DNA of 61,841 nt from Porphyromonas gulae DSM 15663 (GCF_000378065.1 NZ_KB899159.1:1-61841), one strand, 5' to 3'; positions 11,252 to 21,566 are shown, counted from the stretch's first letter. Made by a program: numbers and translations. Notes: generated by a model not told the origin, from the letters alone.

Positions 11252-11536
11252 CGACTGCTCGGAATAATTCCGATATGGCAGGCTGAAATAAGACGGAAGC
11301 ACGTTGATCTAAGAGGGCAAACCCGTCCAATCATCTCCCCCTTATATATAATATAGGTATCCGATAGAGGCTACTCATACACCTCCCCCACCCTCGCCCC
11401 GATCAGTCCAAAGCGCATAAAAATTCGGTCAGAGCAAGGCACAGATACCCCGTTATCGGAAGAAGGAATTCGATCTCCGGAGCAGAATCCGCATCCGACC
11501 TTATTGTCGCGCGAAAAATTTTCTGATCGACAGCCC

Positions 11537-11672
11537 GAAAAACGTGGCGCGTAAAAGTTTTTGTTTTGGCGCGGCAATCAAAAAAATCTCGCGCCCAAAT
11601 AAAAAAATTCTCGTTCGACTTTTTCAAAGAAACGGAACCGCAATCTCCGCAGTTTCGGCACCAAAACGCGAG
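11537..11672 (+). repeat. Dispersed intergenic repeat, copy 1
   Basis: It shares an ordered series of blocks with the reverse complement of 40343-40492: AAAAACGTGG, TTTTTGT-TTGGCGCGG, AAAAAATCTCGCGC, then GCAAT..TC..CA.TTTCGGC.CCAAAA. Identity is partial, so the copies are old. Neither copy has coding capacity. Confidence 0.65.
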
Positions 11673-11778
11673 GGAACAGTCTTACGACAAACATCAAAAC
11701 ACCTGATCGCCTGCTTATCTTTGCCCCATCGGTATCCGACATGGAGGATAGAACTTGTTTTTGACTCGGCGTAACTGC

Positions 11779-11808
11779 TTGCCAAGTAAAATAATATCCC
11801 TACCTTTG
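11779..11808 (+). promoter_or_regulatory. Promoter of rpmE
   Basis: TTG (11779-11781), 19-bp spacer, TACCTTTG (11801-11808): a full Bacteroidetes consensus. It leaves a leader of about 90 nt before the rpmE start, which might carry ribosomal-protein feedback, but I see no clear structure. Confidence 0.75.
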
Positions 11809-11904
11809 CCGTCCGGAAATCTCTATCCGATTATAAACGAACGGTTACCAACGCAGAGTGCATCAATAACGAACGAAAACAAGAACAAAACTAAATAGAC
11901 AGCA

Positions 11905-12162
11905 ATGAAAAAAGGTATTCATCCCGAAAATTATCGTCCGGTAGTGTTTAAGGATATGTCCAACGAAGACATCTTTATCACACGCTCTACGATGGAGGCA
12001 AAGGAGACGATCGAGATCGACGGCGTTACTTACCCCTTGATCAAAGTGGAAATCTCCAATACGTCGCATCCGTTCTTCACAGGCAAGGCCAAACTTGTCG
12101 ATACGGCCGGTCGTGTGGATAAGTTCATGAGCCGTTACGGCGACCGCAACAAGAAGAAGTAA
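11905..12162 (+). CDS. rpmE2: Large ribosomal subunit protein bL31, type B
   Basis: This 85-residue protein is the zinc-independent form of L31. It lacks the CxxC zinc ligands and has the type B features [12 protein letters not shown] and [11 protein letters not shown], with a lysine-rich end. It bridges the 50S and 30S subunits. Its only recognisable control is the promoter at 11779-11808, and a hairpin follows it, so it appears to be transcribed alone. Confidence 0.93.
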
Positions 12163-12242
12163 GTATTTCTTTCGCCTTTTTTGAATACTCATTCGCATCG
12201 AAAGCTCTACAGAGCCTCAAGGATGCGGAGAGGATTAGTTTG

Positions 12243-12276
12243 ACACCCGCTCAAAGCTATTTTGCTGAGCGGGTGT
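12243..12276 (+). terminator. Terminator-like hairpin after rpmE
   Basis: A 10-bp perfect stem (ACACCCGCTC/GAGCGGGTGT, 12243-12252 with 12267-12276) is followed by a pyrimidine-rich but weak TGCGCTTTCTGCTT. Confidence 0.65.
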
Positions 12277-12376
12277 TGCGCTTTCTGCTTGCAGCCCAAT
12301 AAACCTGACGCCCTTACCGACGTCTATCTAAGCATAAACGACAAAACACATTAGTCAAACTTTAAGAGAACATTGT

Positions 12377-13873
12377 ATGAACAAAGTGTGGAAATACGTG
12401 ACGGGAGCCTTTGGCGTAGCAGCCGTCAGCGCAGTGGCATCGATGGCAACAGTGGCAGCTTTGGGACATTACCGAGGCGAATCTTTCATAACCGATGGTA
12501 CGGAAAACGAATTCGGATTCAAGCAGACATCTTACACAATGACATCCGGAGCCTCCGCCGCTCTGCCCAATTTGGTCGAAGCTGCAGAAGCATCGGTACA
12601 CGCCGTAGTACACATCAAAGTGGAGTCCGAGCAGCGAATGGACTCACAGCAGTACTTCGATCCGTTCGAATTCTTCTTCGGAGGCGAATCCAGGAACTTC
12701 CAACGTCCCCAAACACGGCAGATAGTAGGCTACGGTTCGGGGGTGATCATCAGTACAGACGGATATATCATCACGAATAATCATGTGGTAAAGGGAGCGA
12801 AAGAAATGACGGTAACGCTCAATGACAATCGCACCTTCAAGGCCAAACTGATCGGGAGCGATGCCACGACCGACATAGCCTTGCTGAAAGTAGATGCCAA
12901 GGGACTGCCGACGATGCCTTTCGGCGATTCGGACAAGCTCCGCGTCGGGGAATGGGTATTGGCAGTGGGCAACCCCTTCAATCTCACCTCTACGGTAACA
13001 GCCGGTATCGTCAGCGCGAAAGGGCGTTCCACACAGCAAGCAGCCAGAGGCGGTTCGCTCCAGATCGAATCCTTTATCCAGACCGACGCTGCCGTCAATT
13101 CGGGCAATAGCGGTGGAGCTTTAGTAAACGATCGCGGTGAGTTGATCGGCATCAATACGATGATCTACAGCCAGACGGGCAACTATGCCGGTTATTCATT
13201 TGCCGTACCCATTTCCATAGCGGCAAAAGTGGTAGCGGACATCAAGCAGTATGGCACCGTACAGCGTGCAGTGCTGGGTATTGCCGGTGGAGATATATCG
13301 GACGAAGCCGTCAAAAAATACGATCTGAAGGTACGCGAGGGTGCTCTTGTGGCAGACTTTGCCGAGGTCAGCGCAGCCGTTTCTGCCGGTATGCAGAAAG
13401 GCGATGTGATCACTGCCGTAGAAGGCAAACAGATAAAGAGCTTCCCACAACTGCAAGAGGCCATCAGCCGCTACAGACCGGGGGACAAGGTAAGGCTGAC
13501 CGTCAACCGCAAGGGGACGACCAAAGAGCTGACCGTGACCCTGAAGAACAATGAAGGAAGCACCTCAGTGATCACCGGCGAATCCTCAGAAAGCATACTC
13601 GGAGCATCGTTCAAAGATCTGAGTACTGAACAAATGCGGTCCTATGGTGTTTCTTATGGTGTAGAGGTAGCCTCTGTAAGCTCAGGAAAATTCAAGGAAG
13701 CAGGTATCAAGAAAGGATTCATCGTTCTTTCGATCAACCGCCAACCGGTAAGCTCAGGCTCGGATGTCAGCGAGATTGTCCGTGAGGCAAGACAAAACCG
13801 ATCAGGTCGCTTGATTATCGTACGCGGGTTCTATCCGGACGGCAATATACGGACCTTCGAAGTAGAACTATAA
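12377..13873 (+). CDS. htrA: Periplasmic serine protease HtrA/DegP
   Basis: This 498-residue envelope protease and chaperone degrades or holds misfolded exported proteins. An N-terminal signal or anchor (about 10-30) is followed by a trypsin-like domain with the triad H136 (TNNHVV), D166 (TTDIAL) and S245 (GNSGGAL). Two PDZ domains follow (about 290-385 and 400-495). The length fits the family. In P. gingivalis HtrA is known to support survival under oxidative stress and heat. It stands alone between a hairpin and a terminator, directly upstream of rpoD. Confidence 0.95.
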   Translation: MNKVWKYVTGAFGVAAVSAVASMATVAALGHYRGESFITDGTENEFGFKQTSYTMTSGASAALPNLVEAAEASVHAVVHIKVESEQRMDSQQYFDPFEFFFGGESRNFQRPQTRQIVGYGSGVIISTDGYIITNNHVVKGAKEMTVTLNDNRTFKAKLIGSDATTDIALLKVDAKGLPTMPFGDSDKLRVGEWVLAVGNPFNLTSTVTAGIVSAKGRSTQQAARGGSLQIESFIQTDAAVNSGNSGGALVNDRGELIGINTMIYSQTGNYAGYSFAVPISIAAKVVADIKQYGTVQRAVLGIAGGDISDEAVKKYDLKVREGALVADFAEVSAAVSAGMQKGDVITAVEGKQIKSFPQLQEAISRYRPGDKVRLTVNRKGTTKELTVTLKNNEGSTSVITGESSESILGASFKDLSTEQMRSYGVSYGVEVASVSSGKFKEAGIKKGFIVLSINRQPVSSGSDVSEIVREARQNRSGRLIIVRGFYPDGNIRTFEVEL

Positions 13874-13937
13874 GGACAAGGAATACAAGACCTTGATGTA
13901 AGTCGCGCGCACCCAACTGGGATTATTCCCGCTGCAG

Positions 13938-14003
13938 TCGCTCTTCTCTCTACCTTCTTCTCATACCCAGAGGAAAGATCGAGAGAGGAGCGATTGTATT
14001 TTT
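13938..14003 (+). terminator. Terminator after htrA
   Basis: A 13-bp stem with one wobble (13938-13950 with 13981-13993; TCGCTC...GAGCGA) is followed by TTGTATTTTT. Confidence 0.7.
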
Positions 14004-14062
14004 CCGATTACTAAGGATATTTACTACTTTTGCAGTTCAATTTAATAGTGTAAGGAGCAAGA

Positions 14063-14926
14063 ATGAGGCAACTTAAAATTTCCAAGTCGATCACAAACCG
14101 TGAAAGCGCGTCTCTGGACAAGTATCTGCAAGAGATCGGTCGCGAGGACTTGATTTCGGTCGAAGAAGAAGTGGAGTTGGCGCAAGCCATCAAACGTGGC
14201 GATCGCAAAGCCCTTGAAAAGCTTACTCGTGCCAATCTTCGTTTCGTAGTATCCGTAGCCAAACAATACCAGAATCAGGGACTTAGCTTGCCGGACTTGA
14301 TCAATGAAGGTAACCTTGGATTGATCAAGGCAGCAGAGAAATTCGACGAAACGCGTGGTTTTAAGTTTATCTCATATGCCGTATGGTGGATTCGTCAGTC
14401 CATCCTGCAAGCATTGGCCGAACAGTCCCGTATCGTCCGCCTGCCCCTGAATCAGGTGGGTACGCTTAACAAGATCATCAAGGCTCAGCAGAAATTCGAG
14501 CAGGAGAACGAGCGTCGTCCCTCATCGGCAGAGCTGGCCAAGGAGTTGGACATCGCGGAAGACAAAATCGCCGATACGATGAAGGTATCCGGACGACATA
14601 TCTCCGTAGATGCTCCTTTCGTGGAGGGCGAAGACAACAGCTTGTTGGATGTACTCGTCAATGAGGACACCCCTAATACGGACAAGTCGCTGATCAATGA
14701 ATCGTTGGCCGTTGAGATCGAAAGGGCTTTGTCCACACTGACGGAGCGTGAAGCAGAGATCGTGAAGCTGTTCTTCGGCATTGCCGGCTGTCAAGAGATG
14801 ACACTGGAGGAAATCGGCGACAAGTTCGGTCTCACTCGCGAACGTGTCCGCCAGATAAAAGAGAAGGCTATTCGCCGTTTGCGACAGAGCAACAAGTGTA
14901 AGAATCTGAAGGGTTATCTCGGCTAA
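14063..14926 (+). CDS. rpoD: Primary sigma factor RpoD (sigma-70, Bacteroidetes short form)
   Basis: This 287-residue protein is the housekeeping sigma factor in the short form typical of Bacteroidetes, which lacks the long acidic region 1.1 and the non-conserved insert of E. coli RpoD. It begins [11 protein letters not shown]. Region 2 (about 50-120) has [12 protein letters not shown] and the promoter-melting segment [15 protein letters not shown]. Region 4.2 (about 235-275) is [18 protein letters not shown]. It reads the TTG/TAnnTTTG promoters seen throughout this window. A TACTTTTG at 14025-14032 may be its own -7 element. Confidence 0.96.
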   Translation: MRQLKISKSITNRESASLDKYLQEIGREDLISVEEEVELAQAIKRGDRKALEKLTRANLRFVVSVAKQYQNQGLSLPDLINEGNLGLIKAAEKFDETRGFKFISYAVWWIRQSILQALAEQSRIVRLPLNQVGTLNKIIKAQQKFEQENERRPSSAELAKELDIAEDKIADTMKVSGRHISVDAPFVEGEDNSLLDVLVNEDTPNTDKSLINESLAVEIERALSTLTEREAEIVKLFFGIAGCQEMTLEEIGDKFGLTRERVRQIKEKAIRRLRQSNKCKNLKGYLG

Positions 14927-14952
14927 CGCCCAATAACTACAAAATATTCGGG

Positions 14953-14983
14953 TTGCGTATTTGCACGAATGTGCGTACCTTCG
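14953..14983 (+). promoter_or_regulatory. Promoter of rpsF-rpsR-rplI
   Basis: TTG (14953-14955), 20-bp spacer, TACCTTCG (14976-14983), one mismatch from consensus. It is 39 bp before the rpsF start. Confidence 0.6.
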
Positions 14984-15022
14984 CGGCCGAAATTATCGAA
15001 TAATTCACTTAAAGGTTTAACA

Positions 15023-15376
15023 ATGAACAACTACGAAACCGTTTTCATTTTGACTCCCGTTTTGTCTGATGCTCAGATGAAGGAAGCGGTAGACAAGTTC
15101 ACCGGCCTCCTCAAACAAGAAGGGGCTGTGATCGTGAACGAAGAAAACTGGGGCTTGCGCAAGCTCGCCTATCCGATCCAAAAGAAATCGACCGGCTTCT
15201 ATCAGCTCGTCGAGTTCCAAGCCAATCCCGATGTAATCGCCAAGTTGGAGACGAACTTCCGTCGTGACGAACGCGTGATCCGCTTCTTGACTTTCCGTCA
15301 GGATAAGTTCGCAGCAGAGTATGCAGCAAAGAGAAGAAGTCTGAAAGCAAAAACAGAAGAAGTAAAGGAGGCGTAA
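15023..15376 (+). CDS. rpsF: Small ribosomal subunit protein bS6
   Basis: This 117-residue protein binds 16S rRNA as a heterodimer with bS18. It has the bS6 start [16 protein letters not shown] and the [15 protein letters not shown] core. The start at 15023 is chosen because an upstream in-frame ATG (14969) lies inside the promoter. It is first of the rpsF-rpsR-rplI operon, with 3 bp between its stop and the rpsR start. Its last codons carry the Shine-Dalgarno sequence for rpsR. Confidence 0.96.
15364..15371 (+). promoter_or_regulatory. Perfect Shine-Dalgarno sequence of rpsR
   Basis: AAAGGAGG ends 8 nt before the rpsR ATG and overlaps the end of rpsF. Most genes in this window have no such sequence. 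In Bacteroidetes ribosomes the anti-Shine-Dalgarno is held by bS21, bS18 and bS6, so a strong site at rpsR suggests autoregulation by bS18 supply. Confidence 0.8.
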
Positions 15377-15379
15377 ATC

Positions 15380-15652
15380 ATGGCAGCTAACAATCAAGGA
15401 GAAATTCGTTACCTGACTCCGTTGTCGGTAGACACAAAGAAGAAGAAATACTGTCGGTTCAAAAAGAGCGGTATCCGCTATATCGACTATAAGGATCCCG
15501 AATTCCTGAAAAAGTTCTTGAACGAGCAAGGCAAGATCCTGCCGCGTCGCATCACCGGTACTTCGTTGAAATTCCAACGTCGTGTCGCTCAGGCTGTGAA
15601 GCGTGCTCGCCACTTGGCACTGTTGCCCTACGTAACCGATATGATGAAATAA
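15380..15652 (+). CDS. rpsR: Small ribosomal subunit protein bS18
   Basis: This 90-residue protein has the S18 core ([20 protein letters not shown], then [20 protein letters not shown]). It sits beside bS6 on the platform of the 30S subunit near the 3' end of 16S rRNA. It is the second gene of the operon and has an unusually strong ribosome-binding site for this phylum (15364-15371). Confidence 0.97.
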   Translation: MAANNQGEIRYLTPLSVDTKKKKYCRFKKSGIRYIDYKDPEFLKKFLNEQGKILPRRITGTSLKFQRRVAQAVKRARHLALLPYVTDMMK

Positions 15653-15676
15653 TAAAACAAGACGAGGAGACAGAAT

Positions 15677-16216
15677 ATGCAAGTTATTTTGAAAGAAGAT
15701 GTAGTCAACCTTGGCTACAAAGACGATATCGTGACAGTCAAGGACGGTTACGGTCGCAACTTTCTAATCCCGCAGGGCAAAGCAGTGATCGCATCGGAAT
15801 CAGCCAAGAAAGTATTGGCTGAAAACCTGAGACAACGCGCTCACAAAATCGCTCAGATCAAGAAAGAAGCTGAAGAAAAAGCTGCATCGATGCAGGGCAT
15901 CAGCCTGACGATCAAAGCCAAGACAAGCAGTACGGGTACGATCTTCGGATCTGTAACGAATATCCAGATCGCTGAAGAACTGGCGAAAAAAGGTGTGGAA
16001 GTGGATCGTAAGATCATCGTCCTCAAGCCTGCCGTCAAGGAAGTAGGCAACTATACGGCCATAGTACGTCTGCACAAGGAAGTTACGGTGGAAATACCCT
16101 TCGAAGTGGTTTCTGAAAATGAAACTATCGTAGAAGCAAAGCCCCAAGAAACGCCCGCTCCCGTAGCGGAAGCACCGGCTGCCGAGGCAGAACAAGCAGA
16201 AGCTGCAGCTGAATAA
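15677..16216 (+). CDS. rplI: Large ribosomal subunit protein bL9
   Basis: This 179-residue protein has the L9 N-terminal domain ([30 protein letters not shown]), the long connecting helix rich in Lys, Glu and Ala, and the C-terminal domain. It ends in an extra Ala/Glu/Pro-rich tail of about 28 residues after VVSENET, beyond the usual ~150 residues and probably disordered. A partial Shine-Dalgarno (GAGGA) lies 9 bp upstream. Last gene of the operon; a large hairpin follows. Confidence 0.96.
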   Translation: MQVILKEDVVNLGYKDDIVTVKDGYGRNFLIPQGKAVIASESAKKVLAENLRQRAHKIAQIKKEAEEKAASMQGISLTIKAKTSSTGTIFGSVTNIQIAEELAKKGVEVDRKIIVLKPAVKEVGNYTAIVRLHKEVTVEIPFEVVSENETIVEAKPQETPAPVAEAPAAEAEQAEAAAE

Positions 16217-16314
16217 GCTCGCTGTGATCGTTCCTTTTGAGCCTGCCCGCCGTCGCTTGGACGGACATGGATAAGGAATAACAGCATTGTCGGCATTCAG
16301 AATAAAACGATATG

Positions 16315-16353
16315 AGAGGGTGGACCAAAACGCATAGTTTTGGCTCACCCTCT
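16315..16353 (+). terminator. Terminator-like hairpin after rplI
   Basis: A long stem (16315-16331 with 16337-16353; AGAGGGTG..ACCAAAAC pairing with GTTTTGG.TCACCCTCT) with a 5-nt loop. No T-run follows, so it may stabilise or process the mRNA rather than end it. Confidence 0.55.
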
Positions 16354-16490
16354 TCGGTTGTCTGGAACAATCGACAAATACAATCTCCGAAACAGAAGAA
16401 AAGGAAGACGAAGACATTCCTCCCTGCTCATAGCTCAAGCACCTTTTTCTTACTTTTGTAGGAACTAACAAGGAAGCTCAACCCGCCAAG

Positions 16491-18440
16491 ATGAAAAAAC
16501 TACCGGTCAAGAGGCTCTACCTTTTCATGCTACAGACTTTTCTGCCACTCCTGCTGATGACTTTTGCCATCTGTTGGTTTGTGGTTTTGATGCAGTTTCT
16601 GTGGAAATATGTGGACGACATGGTCGGCAAAGGACTGAGTGCCATCATCTTGTCCAAGATGCTTTTCTATGCAGCCATGACCTTGGTTCCCATGGCACTC
16701 CCACTGGGTGTCCTATTGGCCTCATTGATGACCTTCGGTAATTTGGGCGAACGCTTGGAATTGCTCGCCATGAAGTCGGCCGGAGTACCGCTCTACCGCA
16801 TCATGAAACCTCTTTTCTTCTCTGTGGTAGCCATTGCTTGCGGGCTTTTCATCTTTCAGAACGATCTGATGATCCAGTCCCAAGTGAAATTCTATACGAT
16901 CCTATTCTCTGCGAGAAGAGCGACTCCGGAACTGGAAATTCCCGAAGGTTCTTTCTACAATGGTATTCGTGGTTACAATCTCTTTGTAGCCAAGAAAGAT
17001 CGTCGCACGGGAATGCTCCATGACATGATGATCTATGACCACTCTCAAGGGTTTGCCGATGCCCGCATTATCGTGGCCGACAGCGGTAAGCTAAAGATGG
17101 ATGAGGGCAAAACATTCCTTACCCTCATGCTCCACTCCGGCGAAACCTTCCAAAACCTCCGCTCACAAAAGACCGAAAGCAATGCCCCCACGCCATACAT
17201 GCGCGAACGATTCCGAACGAAAGAGATCGTCATCCCCTTCGATGCCAACTTCAGTCTGATGGACGAAGGAGCTATGCGTGGAGAATATGTGGGCAAAAAC
17301 CTGATCCAGTTGCAACGATTCATAGACACCGTTACTCTCCGTGTCGATAGTGCTTCGTTCCGAAATGCGAACAATCTATACATCCAAACCTACAATGCCC
17401 GCTATGCGACATCGCCACTTTCTCCGCTCGATACATCGGCAACTTCGATTGCCTACAGGACTAAAATAGAGCAGGCAGCCAAAGCAATCCCGACAACGCT
17501 GGACAGCATAGAGAGCAGATCGACCCTTTCGCAGCGTTTGGAAGCCCGATCCGTAATGATCAACCGATTCGACACCTACATCGGCGAATGCATGATCATG
17601 AAAGAATCCACCGCATTCGAAAGGGATAGACGCATCTCTCATATGAGGGAGTGGCATACGAAGTTTACCTATCCGGTGGCCTGCCTGATCTTTTTCTTTA
17701 TCGGCGCACCGCTGGGTGCTATCATACGGAAAGGAGGACTCGGCACACCTATTGTCGCATCGGTGCTTTTCTTTGTTCTCTATTATATGGTGGATACCTT
17801 TGGAGTTAAGATGGCCAAGACCGAAGAGTGGCCTGTCTGGTTGGGGATGTGGCTGAGCACTTTTGTACTGGTGCCATTCGGTTTCTTCCTGACTTATAAA
17901 GCTACCCGGGACTCCTCTACGCTGAATGTGGACACATACGTAAACTGGATTAAACGTGTTTTCAGGCCTCAACGTCTGCGTCTGCTGGAGAGGAAAGAGC
18001 TTGTAGTGGAGGAGGCAAACTACGAATACGCATTGACCGAAATAGCCAAGGTCCGCTCCGATGCACAACGGCTGCTCGCCTCTCGGATCATGAGCCGTCC
18101 CCTCCCCCTCATCTGGCTGTTTGGCAGTGATCTATCCTTACAAAAGGAACTCAGTGCTCGCGTAGATGATATGGTAGAATACCTCCATAATACTACTGAC
18201 AATCTCATTTTTGCCAAGCTGATGGATGTACCTCCGCTGCCCACTACCCTTTCGCACTGGTTGCCCAAGGACAAGCGGCACGGCATCGCTTTGGGACTGC
18301 TCTTGCCAATCTCCCTCCCGATGTTGATCTATCTGGGAAGTCGGCGCAAACTATTGAAAGAAGAACTGCATACGTTGATCAAGACGTGTGACGAATTGGA
18401 AGAAATAATCAACAAGAAAAATACAAACCAAATCATATAA
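16491..18440 (+). CDS. LptF/LptG-family lipopolysaccharide export permease (YjgP/YjgQ)
   Basis: This 649-residue inner-membrane protein has the family layout: two or three N-terminal membrane helices (about 10-130), a periplasmic beta-rich domain, then three C-terminal helices (about 390-490). The segments [19 protein letters not shown] and [15 protein letters not shown] are characteristic. With LptB and LptC such proteins pull LPS out of the inner membrane. It is much longer than E. coli LptF/LptG (about 360); the extra length is a larger periplasmic domain and a ~150-residue C-terminal extension. A possible -7 element TACTTTTG is at 16451-16458. ribBA follows 4 bp later. Confidence 0.88.
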   Translation: MKKLPVKRLYLFMLQTFLPLLLMTFAICWFVVLMQFLWKYVDDMVGKGLSAIILSKMLFYAAMTLVPMALPLGVLLASLMTFGNLGERLELLAMKSAGVPLYRIMKPLFFSVVAIACGLFIFQNDLMIQSQVKFYTILFSARRATPELEIPEGSFYNGIRGYNLFVAKKDRRTGMLHDMMIYDHSQGFADARIIVADSGKLKMDEGKTFLTLMLHSGETFQNLRSQKTESNAPTPYMRERFRTKEIVIPFDANFSLMDEGAMRGEYVGKNLIQLQRFIDTVTLRVDSASFRNANNLYIQTYNARYATSPLSPLDTSATSIAYRTKIEQAAKAIPTTLDSIESRSTLSQRLEARSVMINRFDTYIGECMIMKESTAFERDRRISHMREWHTKFTYPVACLIFFFIGAPLGAIIRKGGLGTPIVASVLFFVLYYMVDTFGVKMAKTEEWPVWLGMWLSTFVLVPFGFFLTYKATRDSSTLNVDTYVNWIKRVFRPQRLRLLERKELVVEEANYEYALTEIAKVRSDAQRLLASRIMSRPLPLIWLFGSDLSLQKELSARVDDMVEYLHNTTDNLIFAKLMDVPPLPTTLSHWLPKDKRHGIALGLLLPISLPMLIYLGSRRKLLKEELHTLIKTCDELEEIINKKNTNQII

Positions 18441-18444
18441 AGTA

Positions 18445-19665
18445 ATGATGGAAGAAATCAAGCTGAATACTATTGAAGAAGCCCTGGAAGACTTCAAGGA
18501 AGGTAAGTTCCTGATCGTCGTGGATGATGAAGATCGCGAAAATGAAGGCGACTTTATCATCGCAGCAGAGAAGGTGACACCGGAGAAGATAAACTTCATG
18601 ATGCACCATGGTCGCGGTGTCCTCTGCGCTCCCATATCCGAAGAGCGTGCTCACGAGCTGGAGCTGGAGATGCAGGTGCCGGACAATACCTCGATACACG
18701 AGACACCCTTTACCGTTACGGTAGACCGTCTCGGCAACGGCTGTACCACAGGTGTCTCCATGTACGACCGTGCACAGACGATTCTGGCACTGGCCGACCC
18801 CAACACACGTCCGTCGGATTTGGGACGTCCGGGTCATATCTGCCCGCTACGTGCACGCAGTCGTGGTGTTCTGCGCCGTGCAGGACACACGGAAGCAGCA
18901 GTGGATTTGGCACGTCTCTGTGGTATGCAACCGGCTGCAGCCCTCATAGAGATTATCAATGAAGACGGTACCATGGCACGTTTGCCACAGCTATGGGAGG
19001 TCTCCAAGCGTTTTGGGCTGAAGATCATCGCCATCAAAGATCTGATAGCCTACCGTCTCAAACAAGAGTCCATCGTAGAAAAGGGTGTAGAAGTGGATAT
19101 GCCTACCGAATACGGACACTTCCGTCTCATACCTTTCCGCCAAAAATCCAATGGATTAGAGCACATAGCCCTCTTCAAGGGAACATGGGAGGAAAATGAA
19201 CCGATACTCGTTCGTATGCACTCATCCTGTGCCACGGGCGACATATTCGGCTCTATGCGCTGTGACTGTGGCGGCCAATTGCTCCAAGCGATGGAGAAGA
19301 TCGAAAAGGAAGGCAAGGGAGCCGTTATCTATCTAAATCAGGAAGGCCGTGGCATCGGTCTGATGGAAAAGATGAAGGCATACAAGCTGCAGGAACAGGG
19401 TATGGATACGATAGAGGCTAACCTCTGTCTCGGACACAAAGCCGACGAGCGAGACTACGGTGTAGGCGCTCAGATTCTCCGCCTCTTGGGTGTGAAGAAA
19501 ATGCGTTTGATGACAAACAACCCGGTAAAACGTATCGGTCTGGAAGCTTTCGGCTTGGAGATCGTGGAGAATGTCCCGCTAGAAACCGCTCCGAATCGCT
19601 ACAACGAATTCTACCTGCGTACGAAGAAAGAACGCATGGGACACGAATTGCATAATATCAAGTAA
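18445..19665 (+). CDS. ribBA: Bifunctional DHBP synthase / GTP cyclohydrolase II
   Basis: This 406-residue fused enzyme supplies both precursors of riboflavin. The N-terminal RibB half (1-200) has [12 protein letters not shown] and the catalytic region [15 protein letters not shown], making 3,4-dihydroxy-2-butanone 4-phosphate from ribulose 5-phosphate. The C-terminal RibA half has the zinc-binding [17 protein letters not shown] and the QEGRGIGL motif, opening GTP. The two upstream ATG codons (18445, 18448) are equally possible starts. It follows the LPS permease by 4 bp and is closed by a strong terminator, so the two are probably one transcript. Confidence 0.96.
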   Translation: MMEEIKLNTIEEALEDFKEGKFLIVVDDEDRENEGDFIIAAEKVTPEKINFMMHHGRGVLCAPISEERAHELELEMQVPDNTSIHETPFTVTVDRLGNGCTTGVSMYDRAQTILALADPNTRPSDLGRPGHICPLRARSRGVLRRAGHTEAAVDLARLCGMQPAAALIEIINEDGTMARLPQLWEVSKRFGLKIIAIKDLIAYRLKQESIVEKGVEVDMPTEYGHFRLIPFRQKSNGLEHIALFKGTWEENEPILVRMHSSCATGDIFGSMRCDCGGQLLQAMEKIEKEGKGAVIYLNQEGRGIGLMEKMKAYKLQEQGMDTIEANLCLGHKADERDYGVGAQILRLLGVKKMRLMTNNPVKRIGLEAFGLEIVENVPLETAPNRYNEFYLRTKKERMGHELHNIK

Positions 19666-19696
19666 GTAACGGTTCCATCTCCTAACGAGAGTTATC

Positions 19697-19742
19697 AAAA
19701 AGGCCGTCGGACGTTTATCATACGCTCCGACGGCCTTTTCCT
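19697..19742 (+). terminator. Strong terminator after ribBA
   Basis: A 14-15-bp stem (19697-19711 with 19726-19739; AAAAGGCCGTCGGA/TCCGACGGCCTTTT) with flanking A- and T-runs; it could act in both directions. Confidence 0.88.
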
Positions 19743-19814
19743 TTGACCGGCAAAAAGCGATGTACATACGGTTTCCTCTGCTTTATCCGTTATATATCCA
19801 ATGATGGAAAAATG

Positions 19815-19822
19815 TATCTTTG
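19815..19822 (+). promoter_or_regulatory. Promoter -7 element of porQ
   Basis: TATCTTTG fits TAnnTTTG and lies inside the longer open frame that begins at 19801. It therefore argues for translation from 19849. No TTG is seen at the right distance. Confidence 0.5.
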
Positions 19823-19848
19823 TTCACTATCCACATAACCTTGTGTTC

Positions 19849-20841
19849 ATGATTCGCAAGCATTTCGGTATCATTTTGGGATTTCTCTCTCTTGTGTTTT
19901 CGGCAGGTGCCCAACAAGAGAAGCAGGTGTTTCATTTTCTGAACCTTCCGGCCACTGCACAGGCTTTGGCTGCAGGAGGAAAAGCTATCACCATCGTAGA
20001 CGACAATCCCGGACTGGCTTTTGAGAATCCGGCTCTGCTCGGATATGAATCCGGGGGCCGAGCCTTTCTTTCCTATTTATATTATATGAGTGGTTCGCAT
20101 ATGGGCAATGTCTGTTATGCCTCGTCCGTCGGAGAGCGCGGCATGTGGGGTGTCGGCACACGTTTCCTGAACTACGGATCTATGCAAGGATACGACCCGA
20201 ATGCGATTGAAACCGGCTCTTTTAGTGCCTCGGATATAGCTGTACAGGGGTTTTACAGTCATGAGCTAAGCAATCACTTCCGCGGTGGGGTCAGCCTGAA
20301 AGCACTGTATTCTTCTATTGAGACCTATAGTTCGTTGGGGCTGGGTGTGGATGTCGGCATCAGTTATTACGATGATGACAAAGGATACTCAGCTTCCGCC
20401 CTCTTCAAGAACATAGGGGCGCAACTCAAAGGCTATAATGATGAACGGGAACCGCTCGATTGGGATTTCCAGCTTGGCTTTTCTCGCAGTTTTATCAATG
20501 CTCCTTTTCGATTGCACATCACGTTGTTCAATCTGAATCCGCATTATTTCAAACGCCTTGTTCCGCGCGATTTGACCAAGATGCAAAAGTTCCTCCGACA
20601 CTTCTCGTTGGGAGCAGAATTCACTCCCTCGGAGAAGTTTTGGGTCGGACTGGGATATACGCCGCAGATTGCACAGGACTTCGAAGTGGAAGGCGGCAAC
20701 AAATGGGGAGGCCTTTCGGCCGGCGTTGGTTTCACTTCCGGTGCAGTACGTGTAGGCGTATCTGCTGCCACCTATCATCCTGCAGCTCTTTCGTTCATGT
20801 GTTCGGTAGGTATCCGTTTGGACGATAAGAGCATCTTCTAA
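19849..20841 (+). CDS. porQ: Type IX secretion system protein PorQ
   Basis: This 330-residue outer-membrane protein is a FadL-like beta-barrel of the PorV/PorQ group and is needed for T9SS export of gingipains and other cargo. The start at 19849 gives a signal peptide ([20 protein letters not shown]); the longer frame from 19801 has no signal and crosses a promoter element. PorQ features are [17 protein letters not shown], the [15 protein letters not shown] segment and many alternating hydrophobic strands ending in a short KSIF tail. It has its own terminator upstream and runs into cmk 29 bp later. The five T9SS cargo proteins in this window would use the system to which it belongs. Confidence 0.88.
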   Translation: MIRKHFGIILGFLSLVFSAGAQQEKQVFHFLNLPATAQALAAGGKAITIVDDNPGLAFENPALLGYESGGRAFLSYLYYMSGSHMGNVCYASSVGERGMWGVGTRFLNYGSMQGYDPNAIETGSFSASDIAVQGFYSHELSNHFRGGVSLKALYSSIETYSSLGLGVDVGISYYDDDKGYSASALFKNIGAQLKGYNDEREPLDWDFQLGFSRSFINAPFRLHITLFNLNPHYFKRLVPRDLTKMQKFLRHFSLGAEFTPSEKFWVGLGYTPQIAQDFEVEGGNKWGGLSAGVGFTSGAVRVGVSAATYHPAALSFMCSVGIRLDDKSIF

Positions 20842-20870
20842 TACACCATCAACCATCAGCTTACTTTCTT

Positions 20871-21566
20871 ATGACTAATCCGATCATTATTGCCATCGAT
20901 GGGCATAGCTCATGTGGGAAAAGTACCATGGCCAAGGATTTGGCTCGTGCCATCGGTTATATATACGTGGATACCGGTGCCATGTACCGTGCCGTAACAT
21001 TGTACTCTATCCGCAGGGGGCTGTGGAAAGACGGAGCTCTCGATGCAGAGACTCTGCGAAGCCAAATGTCCGATGTACGGATTACGTTCCGGTTAAATAC
21101 GGAGACAGGATTGCCGGAGACTTATTTGAACGGAGAAAATGTAGAGCAGGATATTCGCAGCATGGAAGTCTCTGCCAAAGTCAGCCCGATCGCCACGCTT
21201 GATTTCGTACGCGAGGCAATGGTGCGTGAGCAGCAGGCAATGGGAAAGAGCAAAGGCATAGTGATGGATGGCCGTGACATAGGCACTACGGTCTTCCCCG
21301 AAGCGGAAATGAAGGTATTCGTGACGGCTCTGCCGCATGTGCGAGCACAACGCCGCTTGGACGAATTGCGTGCCAAGGGCGATGTTGCCATTACTTTCGA
21401 TGACGTACTGGCCAACATAGAAGAGCGCGACAGGATCGACTCCACGCGTGCCGTTTCACCTTTGAGGCAGGCTGAGGATGCCTTAGTGCTGGACAATTCT
21501 CATATGACCATCCCACAGCAGAAGGCATGGTTGCTGGAGCGTTTTCAGGAAGTGACCGGTTCATGA
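20871..21566 (+). CDS. cmk: Cytidylate kinase
   Basis: This 231-residue enzyme phosphorylates CMP and dCMP. The P-loop GHSSCGKST begins at about residue 11, followed by [13 protein letters not shown] and the [11 protein letters not shown] motif of bacterial CMP kinases; the LID region has [13 protein letters not shown]. Length is normal. Its stop overlaps the ispH start as ATGA (21563-21566), so the two are translationally coupled. Confidence 0.95.
   Translation: MTNPIIIAIDGHSSCGKSTMAKDLARAIGYIYVDTGAMYRAVTLYSIRRGLWKDGALDAETLRSQMSDVRITFRLNTETGLPETYLNGENVEQDIRSMEVSAKVSPIATLDFVREAMVREQQAMGKSKGIVMDGRDIGTTVFPEAEMKVFVTALPHVRAQRRLDELRAKGDVAITFDDVLANIEERDRIDSTRAVSPLRQAEDALVLDNSHMTIPQQKAWLLERFQEVTGS

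Larger units (their letters stand above)
11187..11904. other. Intergenic region between guaA and rpmE
   Basis: This 718-bp divergent gap has the guaA promoter at one end and the rpmE promoter at the other. The middle (11503-11672) is a diverged intergenic repeat with alternating GCGC islands and A/T runs, also found near 40.4 kb. Short open frames here (11371-11774) have low-complexity sequence and are not supported as genes. Confidence 0.7.

Noticed and set aside
11371-11774. Small open frames in the guaA-rpmE gap
   Set aside because: They sit in a non-coding repeat with homopolymer runs, and have no start context or family likeness.
15017-15682. 221-codon minus-strand frame opposite rpsF-rpsR
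   Set aside because: It lies wholly antisense to conserved ribosomal genes and has no recognisable domain.
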